A stretch of 64,000 nucleotides of DNA from Shewanella algicola (GTDB taxonomy: Bacteria; Pseudomonadota; Gammaproteobacteria; Enterobacterales; Shewanellaceae). The DNA is taken from the NCBI RefSeq assembly GCF_014648035.1, contig NZ_BMQI01000020.1:1-64000 (forward strand), written 5' to 3'. The notes under the pieces are model-generated. The model was not told where the DNA came from. It worked only from the letters and a program-made list of their open reading frames with translations, and did not search any database. The translations under genes and the position numbers were made by a program. This document shows positions 9,068-20,229 of this stretch, piece after piece. Positions within the stretch are counted from its first letter, which is position 1, and each line of letters starts with the position of its first letter.

Positions 9068-9129
9068 AAAGGGAAACATCAAGATAGATAAATCAATTTT
9101 ATCTATCTTGATGTTTCCCTTTATTTTTG
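9068..9129 (+). terminator. Very long perfect hairpin with T-rich tail
   Basis: Two 24-bp arms (9068-9091 and 9099-9122) are exactly complementary around a 7-base loop, followed by TATTTTTGTGTTTTT. It ends the helicase-phosphatase transcript. The arm length is two to three times that of an ordinary terminator. Confidence 0.8.
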
Positions 9130-9261
9130 TGTGTTTTTATACTGAGTTGATACCCTCAATAGGCAATTGCTTATATTGTGATCTGCACAGGCTAAAGGCA
9201 CGTTAAAGTTTGACGATAAATGCTATAGTGCAACAGACAAACGTGTGAACAAGGGGGTACG

Positions 9262-10164
9262 ATGAGTCCAAAAATGAGCAAAGCGAATCAATCGCAAGGT
9301 TTATTGCTTTTTAAGTTGAATCACACTCAACAGTTTGCGCTTGGAACCCTAAAGATCCGTGAGTTAGTTCCGTTTACACCACTCACTAAAATTCCTCATT
9401 CTCATCCCGCTATTATGGGCGCGGCGACCATTCGCGGCATGACCATTCCTGTTATTGATATGGCAGCAGCTATCGGCTTTAAGCCAATAACTGAACAAGA
9501 ACGTCAAGACTGTTACATTATCATTACTGACTGCCAACGTAGGGTGATTGGTTTTTTGGTGCGTGCAATCGATAAAATCATTGAGTGTAATTGGCGTAAT
9601 ATTGAGGCGCCTTCAGATAATTTGGGCAAAAATGCCTTTTTAACTGGTGTGACTCGATTTGATGATAATTTAGTGCAATTACTGGATGTGGAATTGTTGT
9701 TATCGAAAATATTTCCTGATGACCCAGTGACCAATCGTGCCATTTTGACTGATGTTCAACGTGAAAAACTCAAACCACTGCGAATATTATTGGTTGATGA
9801 CTCGAAAGTGGCGCGCAAGCAATTGTCTGATGCATTAGACTCGATCAATATCGGTTATCAAGTCACTTCAGATGGCCGAGATGCCCTACAAATGATGCAA
9901 GATGCAGCAGAGCGAGGTGAGCCAATAGAACTACTCGTGAGCGACATTGAAATGCCTGGCTTAGATGGTTATGAGTTAGCATTTGAAGTGAAAAATAACC
10001 CTCAACTCGCCAATGCTTATATTATTTTGCACACCTCATTATCGAGCGAGATCAGCGTTAGCCAGGCTAAGCAAGTTGGAGCAAATGAAGCATTAACTAA
10101 GTTTGATGCCAAGGAGTTGATTGAAGCCATGTTACGCGGCGCTCAAACTAAGCCTCCTGTTTAA
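9262..10164 (+). CDS. cheV: Chemotaxis coupling protein CheV (CheW domain plus receiver)
   Basis: A 300-residue adaptor with an N-terminal CheW-like domain (about residues 10-150) that couples chemoreceptors to CheA. The C-terminal response-regulator receiver has the acidic pair near VDD and the phospho-acceptor Asp in LLVSDIEMPGLDG, with the conserved Lys in LTKFD. Phosphorylation by CheA should tune receptor coupling. The start at 9262 is preceded by AAGGGGG. An ATG four codons later is possible. No other chemotaxis gene is adjacent. Confidence 0.93.
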   Translation: MSPKMSKANQSQGLLLFKLNHTQQFALGTLKIRELVPFTPLTKIPHSHPAIMGAATIRGMTIPVIDMAAAIGFKPITEQERQDCYIIITDCQRRVIGFLVRAIDKIIECNWRNIEAPSDNLGKNAFLTGVTRFDDNLVQLLDVELLLSKIFPDDPVTNRAILTDVQREKLKPLRILLVDDSKVARKQLSDALDSINIGYQVTSDGRDALQMMQDAAERGEPIELLVSDIEMPGLDGYELAFEVKNNPQLANAYIILHTSLSSEISVSQAKQVGANEALTKFDAKELIEAMLRGAQTKPPV

Positions 10165-10609
10165 TAAGCAGTAAAAACATCAATATTTTCTAAAGCATTG
10201 AGCTTGCAACATGTTTAACAACTTGATTGCATTTTATATAGAATTGATAAGTCTCTGTTCATTTAAACAACTGTGATTGATTTTTTTTACTCATTTGTTC
10301 ACAGCACTAGACTTCTTATGTTCCATCCTGATATATAGCTACAAGGCTTTTTTGTACATCGCACTAAGTGATTGCCTTGGCGTTATGCAGTAACGTTACT
10401 CTGAAAACAGATTATTTACCTTATGTTGAGTTACATTGTTAACAAGGATGCCAACAACATAAGCGTTTCGAGTAATATTGGTTAATTTGTATCTCTTTTA
10501 TATTATGACGATAGTTGTTTTATAACGTTTTACAGTTTTAACTACGGCATGACGTTAGAACATCACTAACGAATAAAAAGCCACTAATATAATAATCATA
10601 GGTTAAAAA
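10165..10609. other. 445-bp intergenic region before sstT
   Basis: No gene is seen. It holds a probable sstT promoter (10478-10506) and an inverted repeat CTTATGTTG / CAACATAAG at 10420-10428 and 10455-10463, which surrounds a GTTAAC site. CGTTATGCAGTAACG at 10381 is a smaller imperfect palindrome. The inverted repeats could be operators; there is no direct evidence. Confidence 0.5.
10478..10506 (+). promoter_or_regulatory. Probable sstT promoter
   Basis: TTGGTT and TATTAT are separated by exactly 17 bp. This would give an untranslated leader of roughly 95 nt before the sstT start. Confidence 0.5.
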
Positions 10610-11842
10610 ATGAATCAAAAAACATCACTGCTAGCTCGAATCGCTAGTGGAAGCTTAGTGCTACAAATTATTGGCGGGATCATCTTGGGTGTGATTTTAG
10701 CCAGCGTTTCAACAACCGGTGCGCACAGTGTGGCATTTTTAGGCTCATTGTTTGTCGGCGCGCTAAAAGCCATTGCGCCTGTGTTGGTATTTGTATTGGT
10801 CGCATCATCGATTGCTAACCAAAAGAAAGACAGCCACACCAATATGCGTCCTATTATTGCTTTGTATCTTTTTGGTACATTTGCAGCGGCATTGACGGCA
10901 GTTATTTTCAGCTTTGCATTTCCAACAACCCTATTGTTGGCAACCGGCATTGAAGGTTCTAATCCGCCTCAAGGTATTACAGAAGTCCTTAATACATTAC
11001 TGTTTAAAATTGTTGATAACCCAGTTAATGCATTACTCACAGGAAATTACATTGGTATTTTAGTATGGGGTGCAGGTTTAGGTATTACCATGCATCATGC
11101 TAGTGACAGCACTAAACAAATGTTGTCCGATTTAAGTGAGGCCGTTTCTAACATTGTACGTTTTGTGATCCGCTTAGCACCAATCGGTATTTTTGGTTTA
11201 GTTGCCGCAACCTTTGCAGAAACCGGTTTTGAAGCGCTTGCAGGTTATGCTCAACTACTTGCCGTCTTAGTGGGCGCAATGTTGTTTATTGCCTTAGTAG
11301 TGAACCCGGTTATTGTTTATGTGAAAATTAAACGTAACCCATATCCGCTAGTACTTAAATGCCTACGAGAAAGCGGCGTAACGGCATTTTTTACTCGCTC
11401 AAGTGCGGCTAATATTCCGGTAAACATGGCGTTGTGTGAAGAGCTTAAATTACACAAAGACACTTACTCTGTGTCTATCCCATTAGGCGCGACCATCAAC
11501 ATGGGCGGTGCAGCAATTACCATTACCATATTGACACTTGCAGCGGCTCATACTCTTAATATCCCCATCGATTTTATGACAGCACTGTTACTGAGTGTGG
11601 TTGCTTCTGTATCGGCTTGTGGTGCTTCGGGTGTCGCGGGTGGATCATTATTATTAATCCCGTTAGCCTGTAGTCTGTTTGGTATTTCTAACGATGTTGC
11701 AATGCAAGTTGTGGCTGTTGGCTTCATTATAGGTGTGATTCAAGACTCAGCTGAAACAGCATTAAACAGTTCAACTGACGTTATCTTTACCGCTGCAGCA
11801 TGTGAAGCGGCTGAGGCAAAAGAGGCGGCTCAAGCAAGTTAA
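10610..11842 (+). CDS. sstT: Sodium:serine/threonine symporter
   Basis: A 410-residue inner-membrane carrier of the dicarboxylate/amino acid:cation symporter family that takes up serine and threonine with sodium. The serine-rich hairpin ([13 protein letters not shown]) and the TINMGGAA segment of the binding site are present, as is the [10 protein letters not shown] loop. The protein is hydrophobic throughout and of normal length. It is a single-gene unit, with a probable promoter upstream and a bidirectional terminator right after the stop. Confidence 0.93.
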   Translation: MNQKTSLLARIASGSLVLQIIGGIILGVILASVSTTGAHSVAFLGSLFVGALKAIAPVLVFVLVASSIANQKKDSHTNMRPIIALYLFGTFAAALTAVIFSFAFPTTLLLATGIEGSNPPQGITEVLNTLLFKIVDNPVNALLTGNYIGILVWGAGLGITMHHASDSTKQMLSDLSEAVSNIVRFVIRLAPIGIFGLVAATFAETGFEALAGYAQLLAVLVGAMLFIALVVNPVIVYVKIKRNPYPLVLKCLRESGVTAFFTRSSAANIPVNMALCEELKLHKDTYSVSIPLGATINMGGAAITITILTLAAAHTLNIPIDFMTALLLSVVASVSACGASGVAGGSLLLIPLACSLFGISNDVAMQVVAVGFIIGVIQDSAETALNSSTDVIFTAAACEAAEAKEAAQAS

Positions 11843-11855
11843 ATTGTGCGTCGCA

Positions 11856-11899
11856 CAAAAATGCCGGCCCATAGGCAATCTATGGTGTCGGCATTTTTG
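11856..11899. terminator. Bidirectional terminator between sstT and rluA
   Basis: CAAAAATGCCG and CGGCATTTTTG form the base of a hairpin with an inner CCATAG/CTATGG stem. T runs lie on both strands, so it can stop both convergent genes. Confidence 0.88.
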
Positions 11900-11922
11900 T
11901 TGTTGGCTTATATCCGCCAAGG

Positions 11923-12576
11923 TTAGAAAGGATGCTGACTAAAAAAAGTCATTTCTACTTGGGTATATGGGTGTGTAATGGTTAATGATTGCGCGTGTAA
12001 ATTGAGTCGTTTGCTGGCATTAATTGTTGCTTTATCAGCATAAAACTCATCGCCTAAAATAGGGTGGCCAAGTGCAAGCATGTGCACTCTGAGTTGATGG
12101 GTGCGGCCTGTATGCGGTTTGAGCTCCATCAGCGTTGTGTTGGTACGTTGTTCAAGCACACGGAAATAAGTCAGTGCCGCTTTACCTGTCTCGCTGAGCA
12201 TTTGAAAAGGCGGTGTGTCAGGGTTTGGCCCTAACGCAAAGTTCACTTTACCTTCTAATGCTTGCATATGCCCTTGCACCTCAGCGATATAGACTTTTTT
12301 AGCTTGGCGATTTTGAAACTGAGTTTTTAGATGCGACTCCGCTTTTTTGGTGCGAGCAAAAATCATGATGCCTGACGTATCACAATCTAAGCGATGAATT
12401 AAAATGGCTTCAGGATAACGTTGCTGTAAGCGAGTGATGGCGGTATCATGGGTGTCTGGTGAGCGTCCTGGATTTGATAACAATCCAGAAGGTTTATTAA
12501 TCACAATAATATCACGGTCTTTATAGCGGATGTCCAACCAAGGAATTGACGGTGGTCGATAAGTAAAGATGTGCAT
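11923..12576 (-). CDS. rluA: Dual-specificity rRNA/tRNA pseudouridine synthase RluA
   Basis: Converts uridine to pseudouridine; in E. coli RluA acts on 23S U746 and U32 of several tRNAs. The catalytic motif HRLDCDTSG holds the nucleophilic Asp. The RluA subgroup signature GRTHQLRVHMLALGHPILGD is very close to the E. coli protein, and 217 residues equals the expected length, with no S4 domain as in RluC/RluD. It is transcribed alone and converges with sstT. Confidence 0.92.
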   Translation of the reverse strand: MHIFTYRPPSIPWLDIRYKDRDIIVINKPSGLLSNPGRSPDTHDTAITRLQQRYPEAILIHRLDCDTSGIMIFARTKKAESHLKTQFQNRQAKKVYIAEVQGHMQALEGKVNFALGPNPDTPPFQMLSETGKAALTYFRVLEQRTNTTLMELKPHTGRTHQLRVHMLALGHPILGDEFYADKATINASKRLNLHAQSLTITHPYTQVEMTFFSQHPF

Positions 12577-12752
12577 GGTGAGATTGTCTCTTCAATAAAC
12601 GCAGGTTTTGCTTGATGGGTTACGCGCGCATACTAACAAAATTTTTTCAGTAACGAAAATAAGATAACTGTAACTTGGTCAATCCGCTGGGATAGCAAGC
12701 GGAAACGACAATATACTGTTTGCTTGGTCGGCGATGATTACCTCTGCTTAAC

Positions 12753-13322
12753 TTAAAGGCTGGCTAGCCACAGGCGCAATGACATGCCCCAACGGCTGGT
12801 GACTCCTGATGTCACAAAGCGGATTTGATTGTGGCTATCAATGATGTATATCGAAGGTAATGCGGTTGCCCCCCATTGTTGGCTTAAATTGTTGTCATCT
12901 GTGGATTGATTGATAACAGCAAATTGGTAATCATTATGCTGCATAAATGCGTTTATGTCGGTATTTGAACCAGAGGCTACGGCCACAGAAATAACGCGAT
13001 AATCTTGAGTGTTAGCTACGCTATTGACCATAGGCGAGGTGACTTTGCATACCGGGCACCAAGTACCCCAAAAATACACCAAGGTGGCTTTGTTTGTGTC
13101 TGTTTGTTGCCGAACATTAAATAAAGACACTTCGCTCCCATCGACTAACTGGCTATTGATAGGAAACGCCAATCCCGTGTGCATGTCTCGCTGTAGATAG
13201 CTGGCAACGGCAAACAGTACTGCCGTGAATAGTAATACATCACGCAAAGTTATTAACCAAAAGCGAACAGACGTCAATTTTGTTGTAGCGGTTTTTATAA
13301 CCCCAATGACCCTGATTGGCAT
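12753..13322 (-). CDS. Membrane-anchored thioredoxin-like protein (ScsD/TlpA type)
   Basis: A 189-residue protein with one N-terminal membrane segment (about residues 25-42) followed by a periplasmic thioredoxin fold. The redox motif is WGTWCPVCK, and the cis-proline region ALPSIY is present. It should reduce or exchange disulfides in the envelope. The layout matches ScsD (copper-sensitivity) and DsbE/TlpA relatives; the exact partner is unknown and no cytochrome c maturation or scs genes are adjacent. The gene begins 13 bp after acpH and is probably co-transcribed. Confidence 0.85.
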   Translation of the reverse strand: MPIRVIGVIKTATTKLTSVRFWLITLRDVLLFTAVLFAVASYLQRDMHTGLAFPINSQLVDGSEVSLFNVRQQTDTNKATLVYFWGTWCPVCKVTSPMVNSVANTQDYRVISVAVASGSNTDINAFMQHNDYQFAVINQSTDDNNLSQQWGATALPSIYIIDSHNQIRFVTSGVTSRWGMSLRLWLASL

Positions 13323-13335
13323 ACTAAGCGCTTAC

Positions 13336-13944
13336 TTACTTTTGTTCATGTGGCAAGTATTGGTTGGGTGTTTTGCGGCTGTATATTTTACTGTAAGCCA
13401 TTAGCTGTGGGTAAAATGTTCTAAAGGCAATTTCGATTTCAACATAAAGCTTATCGACATCGCGGATCGCATGGTCAAATAGTTCTGGTTTAGATAATCG
13501 GCGACTGACCCCTTGAATAGCTTGTTCTAAACCTTGTCGCGTTTGGTAACTGCTTAACCAATCTTGTTGAATGATTTTTGGGGCGATAGCCTGCAAGGTG
13601 GCAGGTAATTCTTCGGTAGTGTTAAGTTCTTGATAGGCTTTTTGGCAAAAAACATTGAGATCTTGATGATGATACTCTTCCCAATAAAACGCTAAATAAT
13701 GGTCAAATACTAAATCAATGAGTACAGGCGCGACTCGGCGAGATGATTTGGGGAATTGTTTAAGCAAATCAATAATAATTTCATGACTATCAGTAATCTG
13801 ATCGATTTGTCGATGCAACCAAATGCCTTGCTGAAGATGTTGAGGGTGATCTTCTATTTTGCCTTTGGCAAAATCACCACACAAATTAGCCACTAAATGA
13901 GTATCACTAATATCTGCTAAATGTAAGTGTGCTAAAAAGTTCAT
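13336..13944 (-). CDS. acpH: Acyl carrier protein phosphodiesterase
   Basis: Removes the 4'-phosphopantetheine arm from holo-ACP. The N-terminus MNFLAHLHLAD and the following LVANLCGDFAKG are hallmarks of the AcpH family, as is the WLHRQIDQITDSH metal-binding region. I start at the ATG at 13944 (202 residues), because the 29 codons upstream do not look like the family and would make the protein too long. It is placed upstream of the thioredoxin-like gene. Confidence 0.9.
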   Translation of the reverse strand: MNFLAHLHLADISDTHLVANLCGDFAKGKIEDHPQHLQQGIWLHRQIDQITDSHEIIIDLLKQFPKSSRRVAPVLIDLVFDHYLAFYWEEYHHQDLNVFCQKAYQELNTTEELPATLQAIAPKIIQQDWLSSYQTRQGLEQAIQGVSRRLSKPELFDHAIRDVDKLYVEIEIAFRTFYPQLMAYSKIYSRKTPNQYLPHEQK

Positions 13945-14139
13945 ATTTTGTGCTTCTAATTTTATTATTTTACAGTATGATACTAGCCGTTTGTAACAAA
14001 GCGTTACAAGTTGACAAGCTGTTAGGTTCAATCATAACGCTTTATACACAAATGTCATGGAGTAATGTGTGTAGTGTCGATTGTATATGCTTATCTGTAT
14101 GAAATTCTGAATAATAAATGCTTAACTTAGGGATCAAGG

Positions 14140-14328
14140 ATGATGAAAAATTGGCTAAAAAAGATATTGGGTAGGCCAACCGCAACCAAAAGAAACAAAG
14201 TGCAAATAGACATGCGCTATGAAGTCCATTCGTTTAAATCTGACGACGCGTCAGCGCAAAATACGGTGAACGACGTCAATCACACCGACAGTTATAATCA
14301 AACTCCCATAGAAAAGCCGACAAAGTAA
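14140..14328 (+). CDS. Small hypothetical protein, 62 residues
   Basis: The ORF starts ATGATG after AGGGATCAAGG, which includes a usable ribosome binding site, and it sits alone before queA. The N-terminus is basic (KNWLKKILGRPTATKRNK), the rest polar and probably disordered. No domain is recognised. It could be a real small basic protein; its length makes chance an open alternative. Confidence 0.5.
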   Translation: MMKNWLKKILGRPTATKRNKVQIDMRYEVHSFKSDDASAQNTVNDVNHTDSYNQTPIEKPTK

Positions 14329-14396
14329 TCAGTAAACTTGATCTTAACCTGCGCTCGCCATAGACTAGCGGCCGTTTTTATTGTTGAGATTTTACT

Positions 14397-15437
14397 ATGC
14401 GCGTTGCAGACTTTTCGTTCGACCTTCCAGATGAGCTTATTGCTCGCTATCCGACTGCACAACGTAATGCGTCGCGTCTACTGACCCTTAATGGTGTAGA
14501 TGGACAATTAGCCGATAAGCAGTTTACTGACTTACTCGAACTCATTAACCCAGGTGACTTGATGGTGTTTAATAACACTCGAGTGATCCCTGCGCGTTTA
14601 TTTGGCCAAAAAGCCACCGGCGGTAAGCTTGAGATTTTGGTTGAGCGTATGCTTGATGATAAGCGTATTTTAGCCCACGTTCGCAGTTCAAAGTCACCTA
14701 AAGTGGATGCGTTAATCAATTTAGACGCCGGATTTCAAATGAAGATGCTAGCGCGTCATGATGCCTTATTCGAGCTTGAACTGTTGAGTGATAACACGAT
14801 TTTAGAAGTGCTTGAGCAAGTCGGCCATATGCCACTGCCACCATACATTGACCGTCCGGACGAGGACACTGATAAAGAACGTTATCAAACTGTTTATAAC
14901 CAGACACCAGGTGCTGTCGCTGCCCCAACGGCAGGATTGCACTTTGACGATGAAATGTTAACGGCCTTAAAAGATAAAGGCGTCAATGTTGCTTTTGTGA
15001 CTTTACATGTAGGAGCGGGGACATTTCAGCCAGTACGTGTTGATAATGTACTTGAGCATAAAATGCACTCTGAATGGGCTGATGTTCCTCAAGATGTCGT
15101 TGACCTTATTGCGCAAACTAAAGCCAATGGAAACCGTGTTGTTGCTGTAGGTACAACGTCAGTTCGCTCACTAGAAAGTGCAGCTCGCGCCTGTGGCGAT
15201 GCACCGTTAAGTGGTTTTAGCGGCGATACCGATATTTTCATCTACCCTGGTTACCAGTTTAAGATTGTTGATGCGATGGTCACTAATTTTCATTTACCGG
15301 AATCAACGTTAATCATGCTATTAAGTGCGTTTGCTGGCTATGATGAGGTCATGGCGGCATATCAACACGCGATTGCACAAAAATACCGCTTTTTTAGCTA
15401 CGGCGATGCCATGTTTGTGACGAAAAAAGCCCCCTAA
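14397..15437 (+). CDS. queA: S-adenosylmethionine:tRNA ribosyltransferase-isomerase
   Basis: Adds the epoxycyclopentane ring to the 7-aminomethyl-7-deazaguanine of tRNA, the penultimate queuosine step, using SAM as ribosyl donor. The sequence opens with the family's [16 protein letters not shown]. It also shows [21 protein letters not shown] and the C-terminal [10 protein letters not shown]. 346 residues is a normal length. It is followed by tgt, the preceding enzyme of the pathway, as in E. coli. Confidence 0.96.
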   Translation: MRVADFSFDLPDELIARYPTAQRNASRLLTLNGVDGQLADKQFTDLLELINPGDLMVFNNTRVIPARLFGQKATGGKLEILVERMLDDKRILAHVRSSKSPKVDALINLDAGFQMKMLARHDALFELELLSDNTILEVLEQVGHMPLPPYIDRPDEDTDKERYQTVYNQTPGAVAAPTAGLHFDDEMLTALKDKGVNVAFVTLHVGAGTFQPVRVDNVLEHKMHSEWADVPQDVVDLIAQTKANGNRVVAVGTTSVRSLESAARACGDAPLSGFSGDTDIFIYPGYQFKIVDAMVTNFHLPESTLIMLLSAFAGYDEVMAAYQHAIAQKYRFFSYGDAMFVTKKAP

Positions 15438-15469
15438 TAGCTGAAATTGATTTACAATACCCGACAACA

Positions 15470-15494
15470 AACGCCCGCTAACAGTGGGCGTTTT
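15470..15494 (+). terminator. Hairpin between queA and tgt
   Basis: AACGCCC and GGGCGTT form a stem followed by TTGATGTTTT. It would partly separate queA from tgt transcription, so tgt may have its own promoter in 15495-15590. Confidence 0.6.
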
Positions 15495-15587
15495 GATGTT
15501 TTAATGTGTTCTTAACCTTGAAGCATTAAAATTCGCCCTCATTACTATATAAACTAAACAAGTCAGACTGTTTATCTGGCAAGGTGA

Positions 15588-16715
<1,128 letters not shown>

Positions 16716-16740
16716 TTTTAGCAAATAAGAAGAGAGAACT

Positions 16741-17073
16741 ATGTTAATTTCAAATGCTTATGCAAGCCCAATGGGTGGCGCTGCCGGTGGCGAAACCATG
16801 CAGTTAATTTTTATGCTTGTCATGTTCGGGTTAATTTTTTACTTCATGATTTTCCGTCCTCAATCAAAGCGTGTTAAAGAACACAAAAACTTGATGGCAT
16901 CGATTTCAAAAGGTGATGAAGTATTAACCAGTGGTGGTATTTTAGGTAAAGTGACCAAAATCAGTGAAGAAAGTGATTACGTGTTACTTGCTATCAACGA
17001 TAACAACCAAATTACTATTAAAAAGGACTACATCGCCGCGGTATTACCTAAAGGTTCTATCCAGTCGTTATAA
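16741..17073 (+). CDS. yajC: Sec translocon accessory subunit YajC
   Basis: A 110-residue protein with one membrane helix (about residues 18-40, [20 protein letters not shown]) and a cytoplasmic domain with the family's [14 protein letters not shown]. It associates with SecDF and SecYEG. AGAAGAGAG lies before the ATG, and secD begins 17 bp after the stop. Confidence 0.95.
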   Translation: MLISNAYASPMGGAAGGETMQLIFMLVMFGLIFYFMIFRPQSKRVKEHKNLMASISKGDEVLTSGGILGKVTKISEESDYVLLAINDNNQITIKKDYIAAVLPKGSIQSL

Positions 17074-17090
17074 GCCAAGAGGGCTATGGT

Positions 17091-18941
17091 GTGTTAAATA
17101 AATACCCAATGTGGAAAAACATCATGGTGGTGCTTATCATCGCCATTGGTGGTTTTTATGCCATACCGAACCTGTTTGGTGAAGACCATGCAGTGCAGAT
17201 TGTGGCGACTCGTGGTGCTGAAGTAAATGCGTCAACTCAAGCCAATGTAGTGCAAATGTTAGAAGGCAAAGGTATTGCGATTAAGCGTGCTGAGCTTGAA
17301 AACGGACAATTGTTAGTTCGGGTACAAGATGCCGAACAACAATTATTGGCTAAAGAAGCCATTGCAGAACAACTTGGGCAAAAATTTACGGTAGCACTTA
17401 ACCTTGCACCAGCAACCCCTGAATGGCTTGAAGCTGTTGGTGGGTCGCCAATGAAGTTAGGTCTAGATTTACGTGGTGGTGTTCACTTCTTGATGGAAGT
17501 GGACATGGGCGAAGCGATCCGCAAAATGGAAGAAGCCAAAGTGGCTGACTTTCGTAGCCAACTGCGTGAAGAAAAAATTCGTTACGCTGGTGTTCGCAAA
17601 ACCCCTAAAGGTATAGCGATTAAGTTTCGTGATGCTGACACAGTTAGCCAAGCTGAAAACTACTTAAAAACGCGCAGTAATGACATGGTCTATACCGATG
17701 CAAGCACTGATAAAGAGTTTGTATTGCTAGCGACAATGAGTGATGTATACCTTAAGCAAATTAAGGAAGAAGCTTTACAGCAGAACATCACGACCATTCG
17801 TAACCGTGTTAACGAGTTAGGTGTTGCTGAGCCTGTAGTACAACGACAAGGCGCTGAGCGCATTATTGTTGAACTGCCAGGTGTGCAAGACACTGCACGA
17901 GCAAAAGAGATTCTAGGTGCAACAGCATCGATTGAGTTTCGTATGGTTGACGACAAAGCAGACGTCAGCGCCGCGGCCAGTGGCCGTGTACCCGCTGGTG
18001 CTGAAGTTTATCAACGCCGTGAAGGTGGTATTGCGGTATTGAAAAAAGAAGTGATGTTAACCGGTGACCATATCACTGGCGCGCAGCCTACTTTTGATGA
18101 ATACAGCCGACCACAAGTAGCGATTAATCTTGACGCGAAAGGCGGCACGATTTTCTCGAACGTAACCAAAGACAATATTGGTAAACCAATGGCAACATTG
18201 TTTATCGAATATAAAGACAGCGGCCAACGTAATCCTGATGGCACCGTTAAAATGACCAAGATTGAAGAGGTTATTTCGGTTGCGACTATTCAAGCCCGTT
18301 TAGGCCGTAATTTTGTGATTACCGGTCTTGAACATAGCGAAGCACAAAGCCTAGCGTTATTACTCCGTGCTGGTGCGCTTATTGCGCCGGTAACGATTGT
18401 AGAAGAACGCACTATTGGTCCTAGCCTAGGTAAAGAGAACATTGAAAACGGTGTTCAAGCAATGGTATGGGGCATGGTTGTTGTGCTTGTTTTCATGATG
18501 ATTTACTACCGTGCATTTGGCTTTATTGCCAACCTAGCATTGTTAGCAAACTTAATCATGGTTGTAGGCGTAATGTCGATGATCCCTGGCGCGGTGTTAA
18601 CACTACCTGGTATTGCTGGCATGGTGTTAACTGTTGGTATGGCTGTTGACGGGAACGTACTTATTTTTGAACGTATTCGTGAAGAAATTTTAGGTGGTCG
18701 TAGCGTACAACAAGCGATTCATGAAGGTTATGGTAATGCGTTCTCAACCATTGCCGATGCTAACATCACTACCTTTATGACTGCGTTAATCCTGTTTGCT
18801 GTGGGTACCGGTGCGGTGAAAGGTTTTGCTGTTACCTTAATGATAGGTATCGCGACTTCGATGTTTACAGCCATTGTTGGCACACGCTCTATCGTGAATG
18901 CGATTTGGGGTGGTAAGCGCGTTAAGTCATTGTCTATCTAA
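17091..18941 (+). CDS. secD: Protein translocase subunit SecD
   Basis: Inner-membrane protein that uses the proton gradient with SecF to pull preproteins across the membrane. 616 residues: an N-terminal helix, a large periplasmic domain ([19 protein letters not shown] near residue 125), and a C-terminal helical bundle with the [18 protein letters not shown] motif. The start is GTG at 17091, supported by AAGAGGG ten bases upstream and by the E. coli-like opening [10 protein letters not shown]. Confidence 0.97.
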   Translation: MLNKYPMWKNIMVVLIIAIGGFYAIPNLFGEDHAVQIVATRGAEVNASTQANVVQMLEGKGIAIKRAELENGQLLVRVQDAEQQLLAKEAIAEQLGQKFTVALNLAPATPEWLEAVGGSPMKLGLDLRGGVHFLMEVDMGEAIRKMEEAKVADFRSQLREEKIRYAGVRKTPKGIAIKFRDADTVSQAENYLKTRSNDMVYTDASTDKEFVLLATMSDVYLKQIKEEALQQNITTIRNRVNELGVAEPVVQRQGAERIIVELPGVQDTARAKEILGATASIEFRMVDDKADVSAAASGRVPAGAEVYQRREGGIAVLKKEVMLTGDHITGAQPTFDEYSRPQVAINLDAKGGTIFSNVTKDNIGKPMATLFIEYKDSGQRNPDGTVKMTKIEEVISVATIQARLGRNFVITGLEHSEAQSLALLLRAGALIAPVTIVEERTIGPSLGKENIENGVQAMVWGMVVVLVFMMIYYRAFGFIANLALLANLIMVVGVMSMIPGAVLTLPGIAGMVLTVGMAVDGNVLIFERIREEILGGRSVQQAIHEGYGNAFSTIADANITTFMTALILFAVGTGAVKGFAVTLMIGIATSMFTAIVGTRSIVNAIWGGKRVKSLSI

Positions 18942-18955
18942 GGGAGAAGTTGGAT

Positions 18956-19903
18956 ATGTTTCAGATATTTTCAGTAAAGAAGACCGTCAACTTCCTTCGT
19001 CATGCAATGCCTATCAGTATTATGTCGATGGTCTTGGTGATTGCCTCTTTTGTGTCGCTTGGCGTGCAAGGCATTAACTGGGGTCTAGACTTTACCGGTG
19101 GTACAGTAGTTGAAATGGAGTTTTCAGCTCCTGTCGACTTAAACGTACTTCGTGCAACTATGACATCGGACGAAGCTGAAGGTGCTGTTGTACAGAACTT
19201 TGGTTCTAGCCGCGATGTTTTAGTGCGTTTACCTGTAAGAAGCGAGCTGAAAAGTGACGCTCAAGTAGAGGCGGTATTAACCGCGGCTCAATCAATTGAT
19301 GCTGGCGTAGTACAAAAACGTGTTGAGTTTGTTGGCCCACAAGTGGGTAAAGAATTAGCAGAGCAGGGCGGCCTAGCGGTTATTGTTGCCTTAATTTGTA
19401 TTCTTATCTACGTTTCATTTCGTTTCGAATGGCGCTTGGCTGCAGGTTCTGTAGCGGCACTTGCTCACGATGTGATTGTGACTTTAGGGGTGTTCTCGGT
19501 ATTACAGTTGGAGTTTGACTTAACTGTTTTAGCGGGTTTGTTAACGGTTGTCGGTTACTCACTTAACGATACCATCGTTGTGTATGACCGTATTCGTGAA
19601 AACTTCCTTAAAATGCGTAAAGGTACGCCTGAAGAAATTGTGAATACCTCAATTACTCAAACCATGAGCCGTACGGTGATTACTACCGGTACGACCTTGA
19701 TTACCGTGATTGCGTTGTTCCTGAAAGGTGGCACCATGATCCATGGCTTTGCAACAGCATTGCTACTGGGTATTTTTGTGGGTACGTACTCATCTATTTA
19801 TGTGGCGAGTTATTTAGCCATTAAATTGGGTATTAACCGTGAGCATATGCTACCTGTAGAGATTGAAAAAGAAGGCGCTGATCAACCTTCTATGATGCCT
19901 TAA
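18956..19903 (+). CDS. secF: Protein translocase subunit SecF
   Basis: Partner of SecD with six membrane helices. It shows the family motifs LDFTGGTVVE near residue 47, RVEFVGPQVGKEL and YSLNDTIVVYDRIREN. I place the start at ATG 18956 because AGGGAG at 18941-18946 is nine bases away. The in-frame TTG at 18950 would be only three bases from it. It ends the operon at a strong hairpin. Confidence 0.96.
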   Translation: MFQIFSVKKTVNFLRHAMPISIMSMVLVIASFVSLGVQGINWGLDFTGGTVVEMEFSAPVDLNVLRATMTSDEAEGAVVQNFGSSRDVLVRLPVRSELKSDAQVEAVLTAAQSIDAGVVQKRVEFVGPQVGKELAEQGGLAVIVALICILIYVSFRFEWRLAAGSVAALAHDVIVTLGVFSVLQLEFDLTVLAGLLTVVGYSLNDTIVVYDRIRENFLKMRKGTPEEIVNTSITQTMSRTVITTGTTLITVIALFLKGGTMIHGFATALLLGIFVGTYSSIYVASYLAIKLGINREHMLPVEIEKEGADQPSMMP

Positions 19904-19923
19904 AACCCATTGTAGATAGCCTT

Positions 19924-19958
19924 AATAATAAACCCCAGCATTGCTGGGGTTTATTATT
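19924..19958. terminator. Bidirectional terminator after secF
   Basis: A 16-bp perfect stem (AATAATAAACCCCAGC with its complement) and a 3-base loop, with A/T-rich flanks on both sides. It serves secF and the convergent minus-strand small gene. Confidence 0.9.
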
Positions 19959-19981
19959 TGGGTCATAGGCGTTTATTGAAA

Positions 19982-20209
19982 TTATTGTTGCTGTTGGATG
20001 TGTCGCTCACACGCTTTAAGCACGGTTGAGTACCATGGCACATCGACATCAATAATTAATGCTTCCCAGCCATCTGTGCTGAGTATGTCAATTGATGTTA
20101 TTGACAATATCTTGGTCGTCTTCGCTTTAGCGTTAACTCTAAACGTACCAATATCGGTATCAATACGACTGATACTAATACTTGATGCTGCTTGTTGCTT
20201 GCTCATCAT
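19982..20209 (-). CDS. Small hypothetical protein, 75 residues, downstream of a GGDEF-EAL gene
   Basis: The ORF begins 20 bp after the stop of the GGDEF-EAL gene on the same strand and ends just before the shared terminator, so the two probably form one transcript. It is soluble, with a beta-rich middle (GTFRVNAKAKTTKILSITSIDI) and a tail WYSTVLKACERHIQQQQ. No family is recognised. An overlapping plus-strand ORF exists but reads as a hydrophobic shadow. The small protein could modulate its c-di-GMP enzyme, which is speculation from position. Confidence 0.55.
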   Translation of the reverse strand: MMSKQQAASSISISRIDTDIGTFRVNAKAKTTKILSITSIDILSTDGWEALIIDVDVPWYSTVLKACERHIQQQQ

Positions 20210-20229
20210 TTAAAGAACCTGTTTTTTTA

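Noticed and set aside
19998-20213. Plus-strand ORF opposite the 75-residue gene
   Set aside because: No good start site, shadow-like hydrophobic composition, and wrong direction for the surrounding transcription unit.
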